Shown here: positions 41,056 to 49,212 of the stretch, in pieces | Numbering within the stretch: the stretch's first letter is position 1 | Layout: each line of letters starts with the position of its first letter | From: JBMNPT01 sp050943735 | Lineage (GTDB): Bacteria; Bacillota; Clostridia; Oscillospirales; RGIG577 | Direction of reading: 5' to 3' | DNA: 64,000 nucleotides | Assembly (NCBI GenBank): GCA_050943735.1 | Contig: JBMNPT010000002.1 | Span: 204,867 to 268,866 of the forward strand | Program-made: the position numbers and the translations under genes | Notes under the pieces: model-generated | Told to the model about the DNA's origin: nothing | What the model saw: the letters and a program-made list of their open reading frames with translations, nothing else | Database searches by the model: none

Positions 41056-42378
41056 TTACTTGGCTTGTTGCTCTTTTCTATACGCCTGGATACGGCCCTT
41101 GGCCACACGGAATTCCTGAACCAGGTGCAGCTTGGCAGGACAGGTATAGGTGCAGGCGCCGCACTCAATGCAGTCCAGCACATTGTACTTATCCGCCTCG
41201 GGAATGCATCCATGAGAAGCATACAGATTCATGTACACAGGCAGCAGCCCCATGGGACATGCCTCAATGCACTTGCCGCAGCGGATGCACTGGGGATCTT
41301 CCGCATAATCACAGTTGGGGATGCACAGGATACCATTGGTACCCTTGATGGCCGGCACATCCAGACGGTGCTGGGCCACACCCATCATGGGACCGCCCGA
41401 AATCACCTTGTCCACATTGTCCTTGAGTCCACCGCAGCATTCATTGATGATGTACTCAAAGGTAGTGCCAAACTTGTACATGATGTTCTTCGGCTCATTC
41501 ACCTCGCCGGTGACCGTCATGATACGCTCGATGCAGGGCATGCCCAGCTGAATGGCATCGGACACAGCGGCACAGGTGGCCAGATTGAACACAGCGCAGC
41601 CCACTTCTGCGGGCAGCTTGCCGGAGGGAACCTCCCGGCCGGTCACAGCGTAAATCAGCTGTTTTTCACCGCCCTGGGGGTACTTGGTCTGCAAACTCAT
41701 CACTGTGATGTTGGGCTCGTCTTTGGCAGCCTCAGTGAGTTTTGCAATGCCTTCGGGCTTATTGTCCTCCACACCGATGAATCCCTTGTCCACTCCAAAG
41801 GCCTTCATGATGGCCTTCAGACCGAAGACGGCCTTTTCAGGCATCTCCAGCATCAGACGGTAGTCAGCGGTGAGATAGGGCTCACATTCGGCAGCGTTTA
41901 CGATGACCGTATCCACTGCGCCCAGCCCGAATTTGATTTTTGCGGCAGCGGGGAAAGTAGCGCCGCCCATGCCCACGATGCCTGCCTCGCGAATGGCTGC
42001 AATGATTTCCTCAGGAGTGAGGTCTTCCAGCTTGCCCTTGGGGGCGATGGAAGGATCCAGTGTTTCCTGGTAGTCATTCTCAATCACGATGCTGTTCATC
42101 ATGCCGCCGTTGTTGTTGGGGCGCGGCTGGATGGCCGTCACCTTGCCGGAAACGGGGCTGTGGACGGGAGCAGACACCGGTGTCGTGTCGTTGTCACCGA
42201 TTTTCTGGCCCTTGAAAACCTGATCGCCCACCTTGACCAGTGGGTTACAGGGTGCGCCGATATTCTGTGACAACGGGATGATCAGGGTCTGAGGCGCTTT
42301 GATGTACTCCACCTGCAGATCCTTCGTGATCTCCTTGTGATCACCGGGGTGTATTCCTCGCTTGAAGGTATTGCTCAT
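41056..42378 (-). CDS. rnfC: Rnf complex subunit C (NADH-side)
   Basis: 441 residues. The N-terminal barrel (HKEITKDLQVEYIK ... VKVGDQVFKGQKIG) is followed by the NADH/FMN-binding region (GMGGATFPAAAKI, NAAECEPYLTADY). Two [4Fe-4S] motifs follow (CIRCGKCIEACPMGL, CIECGACTYTCPAKL). It passes electrons to NAD+ at the cytoplasmic face. The start at 42378 follows AGAGG; a GTG nine bases upstream overlaps that site. It is the first gene of the operon. Confidence 0.95.
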   Translation of the reverse strand: MSNTFKRGIHPGDHKEITKDLQVEYIKAPQTLIIPLSQNIGAPCNPLVKVGDQVFKGQKIGDNDTTPVSAPVHSPVSGKVTAIQPRPNNNGGMMNSIVIENDYQETLDPSIAPKGKLEDLTPEEIIAAIREAGIVGMGGATFPAAAKIKFGLGAVDTVIVNAAECEPYLTADYRLMLEMPEKAVFGLKAIMKAFGVDKGFIGVEDNKPEGIAKLTEAAKDEPNITVMSLQTKYPQGGEKQLIYAVTGREVPSGKLPAEVGCAVFNLATCAAVSDAIQLGMPCIERIMTVTGEVNEPKNIMYKFGTTFEYIINECCGGLKDNVDKVISGGPMMGVAQHRLDVPAIKGTNGILCIPNCDYAEDPQCIRCGKCIEACPMGLLPVYMNLYASHGCIPEADKYNVLDCIECGACTYTCPAKLHLVQEFRVAKGRIQAYRKEQQAK

Positions 42379-42696
42379 TATCGTCACCTCTATGATATAT
42401 TATTGCATACACTTTATTATAATAGATTCAGAAGTATTAAACAACATTCGTCAAGAAATTAACGATATTTTTCGGCTTTTCGTCGAATTTGTCCAATTTT
42501 GTGTGGATAGACCAGATTTTTTCTGTGATTGTCCCATATTTTGGGCAAATGGCACAGCAAAACATCCATCTTTGGAAGTTGTCAGCGGTTTTGCCTTTTC
42601 ATTGGGCCAAAAGGCCCTTGCCCACTAGGGCATAAGCATCCCGGGAGAGGCATAGATTTACACCGCTCCATCATTTTGCACAAACAGGAGGTTACC
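42379..42696. other. 318-bp intergenic region between rnfC and the MecA-like gene
   Basis: It holds the Rnf promoter (42416-42444). The rest carries no open frame I believe in. At 42604-42631 there are two adjacent small hairpins, GGGCC-AAAA-GGCCC and GCCC-ACTA-GGGC, that could form alternative pairings in the leader of the MecA-like gene. There is no T-run, so this is not a plain terminator. Confidence 0.5.
42416..42444 (-). promoter_or_regulatory. Promoter of the Rnf operon
   Basis: On the minus strand, TTGTTT (42444-42439), a 17-bp spacer and perfect TATAAT (42421-42416). The leader to rnfC is about 30 bases. Confidence 0.78.
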
Positions 42697-43308
42697 ATGG
42701 AACCTTTCTCCCAACCGGGCGGCTATGTCCGCATTGTGATCCATCGTTCTGAGCTTTCCCGCTATGGTCTGCCCACAGCGGACATTCCCTGTCCCAGCCG
42801 CGAACTGCTGCTGGCTGCCCTGGCCATGGCCCGAAAGCAGCCGGGATTCCCTGCCGCCGGCACTCCCCTGCAGGTGGAGCTTTCCCTCTGTCCTGAAGGG
42901 CTGACGCTGCTGTTCATGCCCCGGATACGCCCCAGCCATCGCTGGCGGCCAGTGTACCCGCAGACGCTCCAGCGGCTTCGCCGGGCGGGATGCCGCCGTC
43001 TGCCGCTGCTCTATTCCTTTCATTCCATTGAAGAGGTCATCGCACTGGCCTACGCACTGCCTCTCTCTACCTCCCAATGCCGCAGCAGTCTCTTCTGGAT
43101 GGACGACCGCTATTGGCTGCGGCTGACCGTATATACCCGCCGGGATACCCAAGCAGTCTGGCTTCGGCGTCTTACGGCGGTACTGGGAGAATACGGCCGC
43201 CGGGAGGAAAAAATCATTCTTCAGCGGCTGGAAGAACAGGCCCAGTGTATTCTTTCGGGCGACGCCCTGGGACAGGTATGCCGGCTGTTTGTACGCCGGC
43301 CGGTATAA
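42697..43308 (+). CDS. MecA-like adaptor protein
   Basis: 203 residues. The N-terminal part (RIVIHRSELSRYGL) and the C-terminal half (LLYSFHSIEEVIALAYAL, then DDRYWLRLTVY and AVLGEYG) match the two halves of the MecA family. MecA adaptors deliver substrates to the ClpC protease. Family members outside Bacillus are divergent, and the acidic inter-domain linker of Bacillus MecA is replaced here by a basic, Pro-rich one. CAGGAGG precedes the ATG. A terminator follows eight bases after the stop. Confidence 0.78.
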   Translation: MEPFSQPGGYVRIVIHRSELSRYGLPTADIPCPSRELLLAALAMARKQPGFPAAGTPLQVELSLCPEGLTLLFMPRIRPSHRWRPVYPQTLQRLRRAGCRRLPLLYSFHSIEEVIALAYALPLSTSQCRSSLFWMDDRYWLRLTVYTRRDTQAVWLRRLTAVLGEYGRREEKIILQRLEEQAQCILSGDALGQVCRLFVRRPV

Positions 43309-43315
43309 ATGACGC

Positions 43316-43344
43316 AAAAAAAGCAGCCGGTACGGCTGCTTTTT
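43316..43344. terminator. Terminator between MecA-like gene and SASP gene
   Basis: AAAAGCAGCCG pairs with CGGCTGCTTTT around GTA, with flanking A7 and T5 runs. Confidence 0.85.
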
Positions 43345-43363
43345 CCGCAGTGTGAGGTGGAGG

Positions 43364-43540
43364 TTATTTTTGTCCCTCCATGGCACGCTGTGCCATTTGA
43401 ATGGCCTGTGTGACCATGTTGCCGCAGTTCCGGCTGGATACGCCGCCCCAGCCTTCCCGGGACACCACGTCATACACGCCCAGTTCCCTGGCGATCTCTT
43501 CCTTCAGGTGTTCGCCCATGATCCCTCTTCTCGACATCAT
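43364..43540 (-). CDS. Alpha/beta-type small acid-soluble spore protein
   Basis: 58 residues. LKEEIARELGVYD is the first family helix, and the DNA-binding motif GWGGVSSRNCGNMVTQAI corresponds to the GG-TSRxxGxMVxxxI signature of spore DNA-coating proteins. It saturates DNA in the forespore and protects it. GGGGGAAG lies seven bases before the ATG at 43540. It is direct evidence for sporulation. Confidence 0.88.
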   Translation of the reverse strand: MMSRRGIMGEHLKEEIARELGVYDVVSREGWGGVSSRNCGNMVTQAIQMAQRAMEGQK

Positions 43541-43647
43541 CGCTTCCCCCTTTGTCAGAAGTCGTTGGGCCTGTGTTTCAGGCACAGTCCCAGTATGCGC
43601 CGGCAATGGGAGATTACCCGCGGAAATGTCTGCCCAATTTGTCAGAC

Positions 43648-43824
43648 TCAGCCCTGATCCTCTCTCACATAGCGGTTGGTACATTGACCGCAGGTGGGAT
43701 AATGATCGCAGCTGTGGCCATATTTTTCGGTGTTTTTATAGGAATACACCACATTTTCCCGAATCACCGGACAATAATGATCCCGGATCTTCCGGTCAGA
43801 CAATACTTTGATCTCTTTCATCAT
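43648..43824 (-). CDS. Small Cys/His-rich protein, unknown
   Basis: 58 residues from MMKEIKVLSDRKIRDHYCPV. Cysteines and histidines are spaced as HYCP, then HSCDHYPTCGQC, a plausible zinc-binding knuckle. AGGAGGG lies nine bases before the ATG at 43824. It ends 108 bp before the SASP start in the same orientation, so a sporulation transcript is possible. I do not recognise the family. Confidence 0.6.
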   Translation of the reverse strand: MMKEIKVLSDRKIRDHYCPVIRENVVYSYKNTEKYGHSCDHYPTCGQCTNRYVREDQG

Positions 43825-43952
43825 CCTATGCTCCCTCCTAAATAACCTCTGCTTATATCAAGCAAAGTCTTCTTATTATTTTATCACATTTCCAACAAAA
43901 TTCCATACATAATCCGTAAATTTTTTGCATATTTTTTACGGAGGTGATGACC

Positions 43953-44225
43953 ATGTGGATGCCCCAGTCGCCGGAACTGTTTTACTATCTCAGCGGCGCC
44001 ATCCTGCTTTTTGTTTTTGGGCGGCTGTTTTTATCGCCCCTGCGTACCCTGCTCTGTCTGATGGGCAATGCCGCACTGGGTTTGGCGGCATTGGGCGCAG
44101 CACATCTGCTCAGCGGACTTTTCGGCTCTGCGCTGGCAATCAACGGAATGACGCTGCTTACCGCAGCCCTGTTGGGTCTGCCAGGAGTGGGGCTGCTGCT
44201 CCTGCTGCGTTTCTTAGGCCTGTAA
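43953..44225 (+). CDS. bofA: BofA-like protein (pro-sigma-K processing inhibitor family)
   Basis: 90 residues with three hydrophobic segments: about 10-26, 33-60 and 66-88. It matches the BofA family in the membrane-embedded NAALGLAALGAAHLL and the C-terminal GLPGVGLLLLLRFL. In Bacillus it holds the SpoIVFB protease inactive until engulfment is complete. ATG 43953 is chosen because GGAGG lies eight bases upstream; two earlier starts overlap that site. Confidence 0.82.
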   Translation: MWMPQSPELFYYLSGAILLFVFGRLFLSPLRTLLCLMGNAALGLAALGAAHLLSGLFGSALAINGMTLLTAALLGLPGVGLLLLLRFLGL

Positions 44226-44300
44226 TCCCAGGTTTTTACGGAAAGGTTACAATACTATTAAATCTGTTCCGATTTCTTGCCCCCATTCCCTCTCCGTCTG

Positions 44301-44306
44301 TATAAT
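44301..44306 (+). promoter_or_regulatory. -10 box of promoter for small membrane gene
   Basis: TATAAT with TTGCCC 18 bp upstream (44277-44282). It points at the gene starting at 44362. Confidence 0.55.
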
Positions 44307-44361
44307 GATGATAGGGGAGTTTTGCACTCCCTCTTTCAATGTTTGAAACGGAGAGCTGCTT

Positions 44362-44616
44362 ATGAAACGGATTTTGCGGCCTCTGTCCTGGGATGCCTGG
44401 CTGGCACAGGGGATCTTTTTCCTCACTGTGCTGTGCTACTTGTATTTTTTCTGGGATGGCGGCTTTTTCACTACTTATTATTCTGTTATGGCAGTGCTGT
44501 TGGCAGGCGTCCTCACAGGAGGGTATCTGGCCTTCCGCCGCCGTTGGGCCTGCCTGCTGGTCAATCTGACCGTTGCCCTGCTGATTTTTGCGCATTTTCT
44601 TCATTTTTTGCTGTGA
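44362..44616 (+). CDS. Small three-helix membrane protein, unknown
   Basis: 84 residues. Three hydrophobic helices (about 13-33, 38-58 and 62-83) are separated by short basic loops (AFRRRWA). I recognise no motif. GGAGAG lies eight bases before the ATG, and it has its own promoter and terminator, so it is a stand-alone gene. Confidence 0.62.
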   Translation: MKRILRPLSWDAWLAQGIFFLTVLCYLYFFWDGGFFTTYYSVMAVLLAGVLTGGYLAFRRRWACLLVNLTVALLIFAHFLHFLL

Positions 44617-44635
44617 CAAATCCATTGATTCTCAC

Positions 44636-44671
44636 AAAAAAACACGGTGCCATAGGGCATCGTGTTTTTTT
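44636..44671. terminator. Bidirectional terminator before ddh
   Basis: ACACGGTGCC pairs with GGCATCGTGT (one G-T pair), with A7 before and T7 after. It ends the plus-strand small gene and the minus-strand ddh. Confidence 0.82.
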
Positions 44672-44674
44672 ATT

Positions 44675-45667
44675 TTACAGCATGGTAGCGCGCAGCTCCT
44701 CCGGGCTCTTGGAGGACAGCAGTGCCGGCGGCACATCAAATACCGTCTTGGCGCCCTTCTCTCCTCTGGCCGCCATACGAACTGCAGCGCGGGCATAAGC
44801 CACCAATACGCTGGCGGTAAATTCAGGGTTGGAATCCAGTTTCAGCCGATATTCAATCACATGTTTGGTTTCGCCATTGACGCCGGTCTGGCCGCTGCGG
44901 ATGACAAAACCGCCATGGGGAATGCCCTTGTGATCCCGATCCAGCTCCTCCTGGCTGATGAAATGCACAGTGGTATCATAGTCGGCAAAGTAATTGGGCA
45001 TTTCCTTGATTTCCTTTTCAATGGCTGCCAAATCCGCTCCCGGCTTGGCCACCACAAAACACTCTCGTGTATGCTTTTCCCGGGTGGTCAGCTGCGGGCA
45101 CTGACCGCTGCGGGCAGCTTCCACTGCTTTTTCCACCGGAATGGTGTACTGGCGGGCATCCTGTACCCCCTCTACTCGACGGATGGCATCAGAATGACCC
45201 TGGCTCACGCCCCGACCCCAGAAGGTGTAATCCTTGCCCTCAGGAAGCACTGCGCTGGCGTACAGACGGTTGAGAGAGAAGAGTCCGGGGTCCCAGCCCA
45301 CCGAAATGATCCCCACCTTACCGGAGTCACCGGCGGCTTTATCCACTGCCGCAAAGTGAGCGGGAATATTGGCATGGGTGTCAAAGCTGTCCACCACATT
45401 GAACAGCTCCGCCATTTTGGGAGTCTGCACAGGCAGATCAGTGGCACTGCCACCACACAGAATCATCACATCCACCCGATCTTTCCACAGCTGCACCTCT
45501 TGGGCGGATACCACCGGTACATCGGGCGTGAGCAACTTCACACTGGCAGGGTCCCGGCGGGTAAAGACCACCTGCAACTCCATATCGGGGTTTTGCCGCA
45601 GTGCCAATTCCACCCCGCGTCCCAAATTGCCATAGCCCATGACCGCCACTCGAATCTTCTCTATCAT
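44675..45667 (-). CDS. ddh: Meso-diaminopimelate dehydrogenase
   Basis: 330 residues. The NADP-binding fold is VAVMGYGNLGRGVE. The family-specific SFDTHANIPAHF, SVGWDPGLFSLNR and FWGRGVSQGHSDAIRRV are present. It makes meso-diaminopimelate from tetrahydrodipicolinate in one step, supplying lysine and cell wall. The ATG follows AAAGGAGAAGG. It is transcribed alone. Confidence 0.95.
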   Translation of the reverse strand: MIEKIRVAVMGYGNLGRGVELALRQNPDMELQVVFTRRDPASVKLLTPDVPVVSAQEVQLWKDRVDVMILCGGSATDLPVQTPKMAELFNVVDSFDTHANIPAHFAAVDKAAGDSGKVGIISVGWDPGLFSLNRLYASAVLPEGKDYTFWGRGVSQGHSDAIRRVEGVQDARQYTIPVEKAVEAARSGQCPQLTTREKHTRECFVVAKPGADLAAIEKEIKEMPNYFADYDTTVHFISQEELDRDHKGIPHGGFVIRSGQTGVNGETKHVIEYRLKLDSNPEFTASVLVAYARAAVRMAARGEKGAKTVFDVPPALLSSKSPEELRATML

Positions 45668-45838
45668 TGCATCCTTCTCCTTTCGTCAAAAGCATTTTTA
45701 TCTCTGGGCACATTATAGCACATCTCATGGAAAATGGGAAGAGAAATTGCAAGTTATTTTTTGCTAACATTCATATTTTTCATTTTTTGCATGATTTTAC
45801 TGTAAATAAATCCCTTTTGCGCAGGATTTAATTCATAT

Positions 45839-45867
45839 TTGCCTTTTCATTGGGGTTGCAGTATGAT
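45839..45867 (+). promoter_or_regulatory. Promoter for azoreductase-like gene
   Basis: TTGCCT, a 17-bp spacer and TATGAT, 30 bp before the start codon. Confidence 0.65.
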
Positions 45868-45897
45868 ACTGGTAGCAATCATTCAGGAGGAATTGTC

Positions 45898-46509
45898 ATG
45901 CGTATTCTTGTACTCAAAGCCAGCCCTCTGGGCCATGATTCTGTGAGCAATGCGGCTGCCGACGCTTTTGTAGAAGCCTGCCGCACCGCCCATCCGGAAC
46001 ATCAAATCACCATAAAAGACCTGTCCGCCCTCACTCTGCCGCCCATCACCGCCGACGTACTGCGCTACTGGGATCGGGGATTGCGGGAGGAAGAAGCCAC
46101 TGGCGATCTGGCTACCCTGCTCTCTCTCTGCAATGAGTTTGTAGCGGCCGACGCCTATGTCATTGCCGCCAGCCACTGGAATCTAATGGTCAATCCCACA
46201 CTGGTGCACTATATGGTGTGCGTCATGCGGGCAGGCAAAACCTTCCGCTATACAGAAAACGGTTCAGTGGGATTGCTCACCGGTAAAAAGGCCCAGCTGA
46301 TCATCGCCAGCGGCGGACATTGCCAGGATGCCGCTCCCACCGTCCGCTGCTATGGGGAAGACTGGCTGCGGGGCCTGCTCACCATGGCCGGTGTGCAGGA
46401 CATTTCCACCCTCTTCATCCAGGGGATGGAGCAGGAGCCCCAGCGGGCAAACGAAATTGTGGCCCAGGGCATTGCCCAGGCGGCCCAACTGGGAACCGCC
46501 TGGTTATAA
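45898..46509 (+). CDS. FMN-dependent NADH-azoreductase / flavodoxin-fold quinone reductase
   Basis: 203 residues. The flavodoxin-like fold starts MRILVLKASP. The FMN-binding region SHWNLMVNP and the very typical RAGKTFRYTENGSVGLL belong to the AzoR family. It reduces quinones or azo compounds in the cytoplasm. The usual SPWNFG...P motif reads SHWNLMVNP here. AGGAGG lies eight bases upstream. The last six bases overlap the convergent peptidase gene. Confidence 0.88.
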   Translation: MRILVLKASPLGHDSVSNAAADAFVEACRTAHPEHQITIKDLSALTLPPITADVLRYWDRGLREEEATGDLATLLSLCNEFVAADAYVIAASHWNLMVNPTLVHYMVCVMRAGKTFRYTENGSVGLLTGKKAQLIIASGGHCQDAAPTVRCYGEDWLRGLLTMAGVQDISTLFIQGMEQEPQRANEIVAQGIAQAAQLGTAWL

Positions 46510-47403
46510 CAGTCCCGCCAACAACAGCAGAGGCAGATTTTTCCTATAAATAATAGGAAACTGCTCCAACGGCAGAGGATTTTGTCCCTGCCCCACCTCC
46601 ACCGTAAACCCAGGACGGTGAAACTGCTTGATAAACCAGTCCTTATACCCCCTACAGGCGGCAATTCCAATGGTATCATCTTTCTGATACCCGCTTACGC
46701 CGCACAACAGTTCCACCATCTGATGGCTGACCCGGGGAGTTTTCTGTCCAAACTGGTAATAGATTACCTCGCCCTGGCTGTGATAGGCCAGCACCAGCCT
46801 GGGCTGCACCCGGCTGGTGAAGCAGGCCAATGCCCGGCTCTCCGGCTCACTGAAGGAGGCCGGTCCTCCAAATCGAGTGGGGCCCGGTCCCTCAATGCCA
46901 TATTGGGGTTCCAAGCGTTTTCCCTCTTCCCAGCAGGCGTCGTAATTGTGATTCAAATCCACCCCTCGTCCATTGGCCTGCCACCGGAAAGGCAGCTCCT
47001 CATAGGGACACAGACGGGTGATCTCTCTCAGACGATCGGTGGGAATCCGCCGCAGAGCAATATCCACCCCATCGGGATTGAGCATGGGAACCACCCAAAA
47101 ACTGCGGGTTCGCAGCATATCCGCTGGACGATAATCCAACAGCGGCTGCTCGTTCTGACAGCAACGGCACAGGTCTTCCACAAACCGCAACAGCACCAGG
47201 GTGGTAATCCATTCCAGTCCATGGTGAGCGCCCACTGCCAGACACCCCGTTTCTCCCTCTCCCACCCGAGCCGCCAGAATGGGCGAACCAAACAGGCTTT
47301 CCCCGATGGTCTCCACCTGCAGGAAGGGATATTCCCGGGCCAGCAGCTGCAAATATAAGGCGGTTTTTTTACTGTCACAGGCCAGTTTTGTATTGACTAT
47401 CAT
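46504..47403 (-). CDS. M14-family zinc carboxypeptidase (gamma-D-Glu-meso-DAP type)
   Basis: 299 residues. The zinc ligands are GAHHGLEW (HxxE) and a His in the YHSQGE region. Substrate-binding NPDGVD and VDLNHNYDA and the catalytic Glu in TVEVGQGQNPLP are present. It resembles clostridial and Bacillus endopeptidase I that cuts gamma-D-Glu-diamino acid bonds in peptidoglycan fragments. There is no signal peptide from the start at 47403 (GGAGAC upstream). A longer frame exists but runs through the Nudix promoter. Confidence 0.85.
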   Translation of the reverse strand: MIVNTKLACDSKKTALYLQLLAREYPFLQVETIGESLFGSPILAARVGEGETGCLAVGAHHGLEWITTLVLLRFVEDLCRCCQNEQPLLDYRPADMLRTRSFWVVPMLNPDGVDIALRRIPTDRLREITRLCPYEELPFRWQANGRGVDLNHNYDACWEEGKRLEPQYGIEGPGPTRFGGPASFSEPESRALACFTSRVQPRLVLAYHSQGEVIYYQFGQKTPRVSHQMVELLCGVSGYQKDDTIGIAACRGYKDWFIKQFHRPGFTVEVGQGQNPLPLEQFPIIYRKNLPLLLLAGLL

Positions 47404-47557
47404 ACCGTTCGTCTCCGTTCTGTGGGCATAGGCCCACCCTATACGGTATGAGCCGTTTCTCCAAAACATCCCACTTTTTACCCAGGCACCTTGGCATACC
47501 AGAGCAAATATGATAGCATACTGAATGAAGAAAGCAATTGGAAAGGACGGATGCAGC

Positions 47558-48097
47558 ATGGATCTCACCGAAAAACTGTTGGAACGGGAGACTTTCTTTG
47601 AGGGAAAAGTCCTCACCATCACCCGGGACAAGGTATCGCTTCCCGACGGTCGGACTTCCTACCGAGAGGTGGCCCATCACTGTGGCGGAGTGGGCATTCT
47701 GCCTCTGACACCCGAAGGGGATGTGCTGCTGGTACGGCAGTACCGGTACGCCTTTGGCCGGGAAACACTGGAGATTCCCGCAGGGAAAATGGATCTGGAG
47801 GGGGAGGCCCCGCTGGATACCGCCATTCGGGAATTGAAAGAGGAAACCGGCTGTACTGCCGGCAAGGTGGAACTCCTGGGTTCCTTTCTGCCTTCACCAG
47901 GCTGCTTTACCGAGGTGCTATACACCTATCTGGCCACTGATCTCACCCCCGGACAAGTTCGTCCCGACGACGGAGAATTTTTGGAATTGGTTCGGATGCC
48001 CTTTGACACCCTGCTGGAAAAGGTATTGGCAGGGGAAATCCAGGACGGGAAAACCGCCTTTGCTACGCTGCTCACCGCACGCCGGCTGGGACGGTAA
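47558..48097 (+). CDS. Nudix hydrolase, ADP-ribose pyrophosphatase type
   Basis: 179 residues. The Nudix box is GKMDLEGEAPLDTAIRELKE followed by ETG; its first loop is one residue longer than the GX5E consensus. The N-terminal dimerisation strand (LPDGRTSYREVAHHCGGVGI) and VRQYRYAFGRETLEIPAG are typical of NudF-like ADP-ribose pyrophosphatases. AAAGGA lies ten bases before the ATG. Confidence 0.9.
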   Translation: MDLTEKLLERETFFEGKVLTITRDKVSLPDGRTSYREVAHHCGGVGILPLTPEGDVLLVRQYRYAFGRETLEIPAGKMDLEGEAPLDTAIRELKEETGCTAGKVELLGSFLPSPGCFTEVLYTYLATDLTPGQVRPDDGEFLELVRMPFDTLLEKVLAGEIQDGKTAFATLLTARRLGR

Positions 48098-48127
48098 ATT
48101 TTCCACTTTCAGACCTGAAAAAAACAA

Positions 48128-48156
48128 TTGTATTCCGAAAATAAATGTAGTATAAT
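48128..48156 (+). promoter_or_regulatory. Promoter of the SRP RNA gene
   Basis: TTGTAT, a 17-bp spacer and perfect TATAAT. Predicted initiation is a few bases before the RNA stem. Confidence 0.75.
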
Positions 48157-48171
48157 CTATTGGTACTGATT

Positions 48172-48304
48172 TCATCTGTTCCAGACGGTGCGTGGGTCTC
48201 ACGCAATGGAGTCCCGTGAACCTTGTCAGGACGGGAACGTAGCAGCAATAAGCGGATCACTCTGTGTGCCGTGAGGGTGCCTGCGCATCGTCTGGAGCAG
48301 ATGA
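48172..48304 (+). ncRNA. ffs: Signal recognition particle RNA (small bacterial type)
   Basis: The conserved SRP apical domain is visible: GTCAGGACGGGAACGTAGCAGC followed by AATAAGCGG, within the longer hairpin. The ends pair as TCATCTGTTCCAGACG with CGTCTGGAGCAGATGA. It binds Ffh and targets membrane proteins. The exact ends are estimated from the closing stem. It has its own strong promoter. Confidence 0.92.
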
Positions 48305-48321
48305 TTTTTTTTGAATATGAT

Positions 48322-48357
48322 AACCCCCGGCGGAATAGTTCTCTGCCGGGGGTTTTT
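48322..48357 (+). terminator. Terminator downstream of SRP RNA
   Basis: AACCCCCGGC pairs with GCCGGGGGTT and is followed by T5. A T8 run directly after the SRP RNA stem may be the primary end. Confidence 0.75.
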
Positions 48358-48361
48358 ATGT

Positions 48362-48973
48362 TTACACTTTTTCTTTTTTTGATAAATGCAGCCGTATCAG
48401 CCCACTGGAACCCAAAACCTCCAGAATGATGTCTGCCATCTCTTCCACATTCACGCTGTACTGTGCCACCCACCAGCTCAAAAAAGAATAGATGATGGCA
48501 TAGCTCTGCATTTCATACAGCTTTACCGGATAGTCTTTGGGCAGGCGAAGCAACTCCGCCTGTTGAATTTCGGCCAACACTTCTTCCTGGATAAACCGTT
48601 TCAAGCGAGTCTGGAACAGATGACTGCCTGTGTCGTAGATGAGAATACGGTATACTTTTCTCTCCTGATTGAGCTGCTGCAGTACAAAAATCAATTTTTC
48701 CCGAAGGACTCCTTCCGGATCTTCCCGCTGCCGCTTCCTATTCCATTGAGATCTATCGGGGATCAGTTTCTGCAAATATTCCTGTACAATTTCCTCGTAC
48801 AGCTCCATTTTAGTCGCATAGTACACATAAAAAGTTTTTCGGCTGACCATCGCCCGGGACGCAATATCCTTGATGGTAATTTCTTCAAAATTCTGTTCTT
48901 CCAACAGATCCAGAAATGCCTGTTTAATCAACTTTTTACTTCGCTCCACACGCAAGTCTGTTCGATAACTCAT
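48362..48973 (-). CDS. TetR-family transcriptional regulator
   Basis: 203 residues. The N-terminal helix-turn-helix reads LIKQAFLDLLEEQNFEEITI, then IASRAMVSRKTFYVYYATKM. The C-terminal ligand domain is alpha-helical and undefined, of the TetR_C_7-like clostridial type. ATG 48973 is chosen because AAAGGAA precedes it. It faces the AraC gene across 239 bp; the target genes are not evident. Confidence 0.9.
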   Translation of the reverse strand: MSYRTDLRVERSKKLIKQAFLDLLEEQNFEEITIKDIASRAMVSRKTFYVYYATKMELYEEIVQEYLQKLIPDRSQWNRKRQREDPEGVLREKLIFVLQQLNQERKVYRILIYDTGSHLFQTRLKRFIQEEVLAEIQQAELLRLPKDYPVKLYEMQSYAIIYSFLSWWVAQYSVNVEEMADIILEVLGSSGLIRLHLSKKEKV

Positions 48974-49212
48974 GTCCCCAATTCCTTTCATTTGTATCAT
49001 ATGCAACAGAACACTTCAAACTATAACAGCTTTATCTGACAGATTTTTGAATTTTTCTGCAACTTTATTTCAACTTTTTGTTAATACTGTAACAATATTA
49101 CAAATATTGGATATTGTGAAACAAATTCCAGAGTACTATCACGTTGCAAAAATCTCTTTTTTCGCTACAGTGAATGCAGAACCATCCTGTACGAAAGGAG
49201 GAAGGATTGCCT

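Noticed and set aside
47404..47631. Extended N-terminus of the M14 peptidase with a membrane helix
   Set aside because: The extension runs through the start region of the divergent Nudix gene; a better start with GGAGAC lies at 47403.
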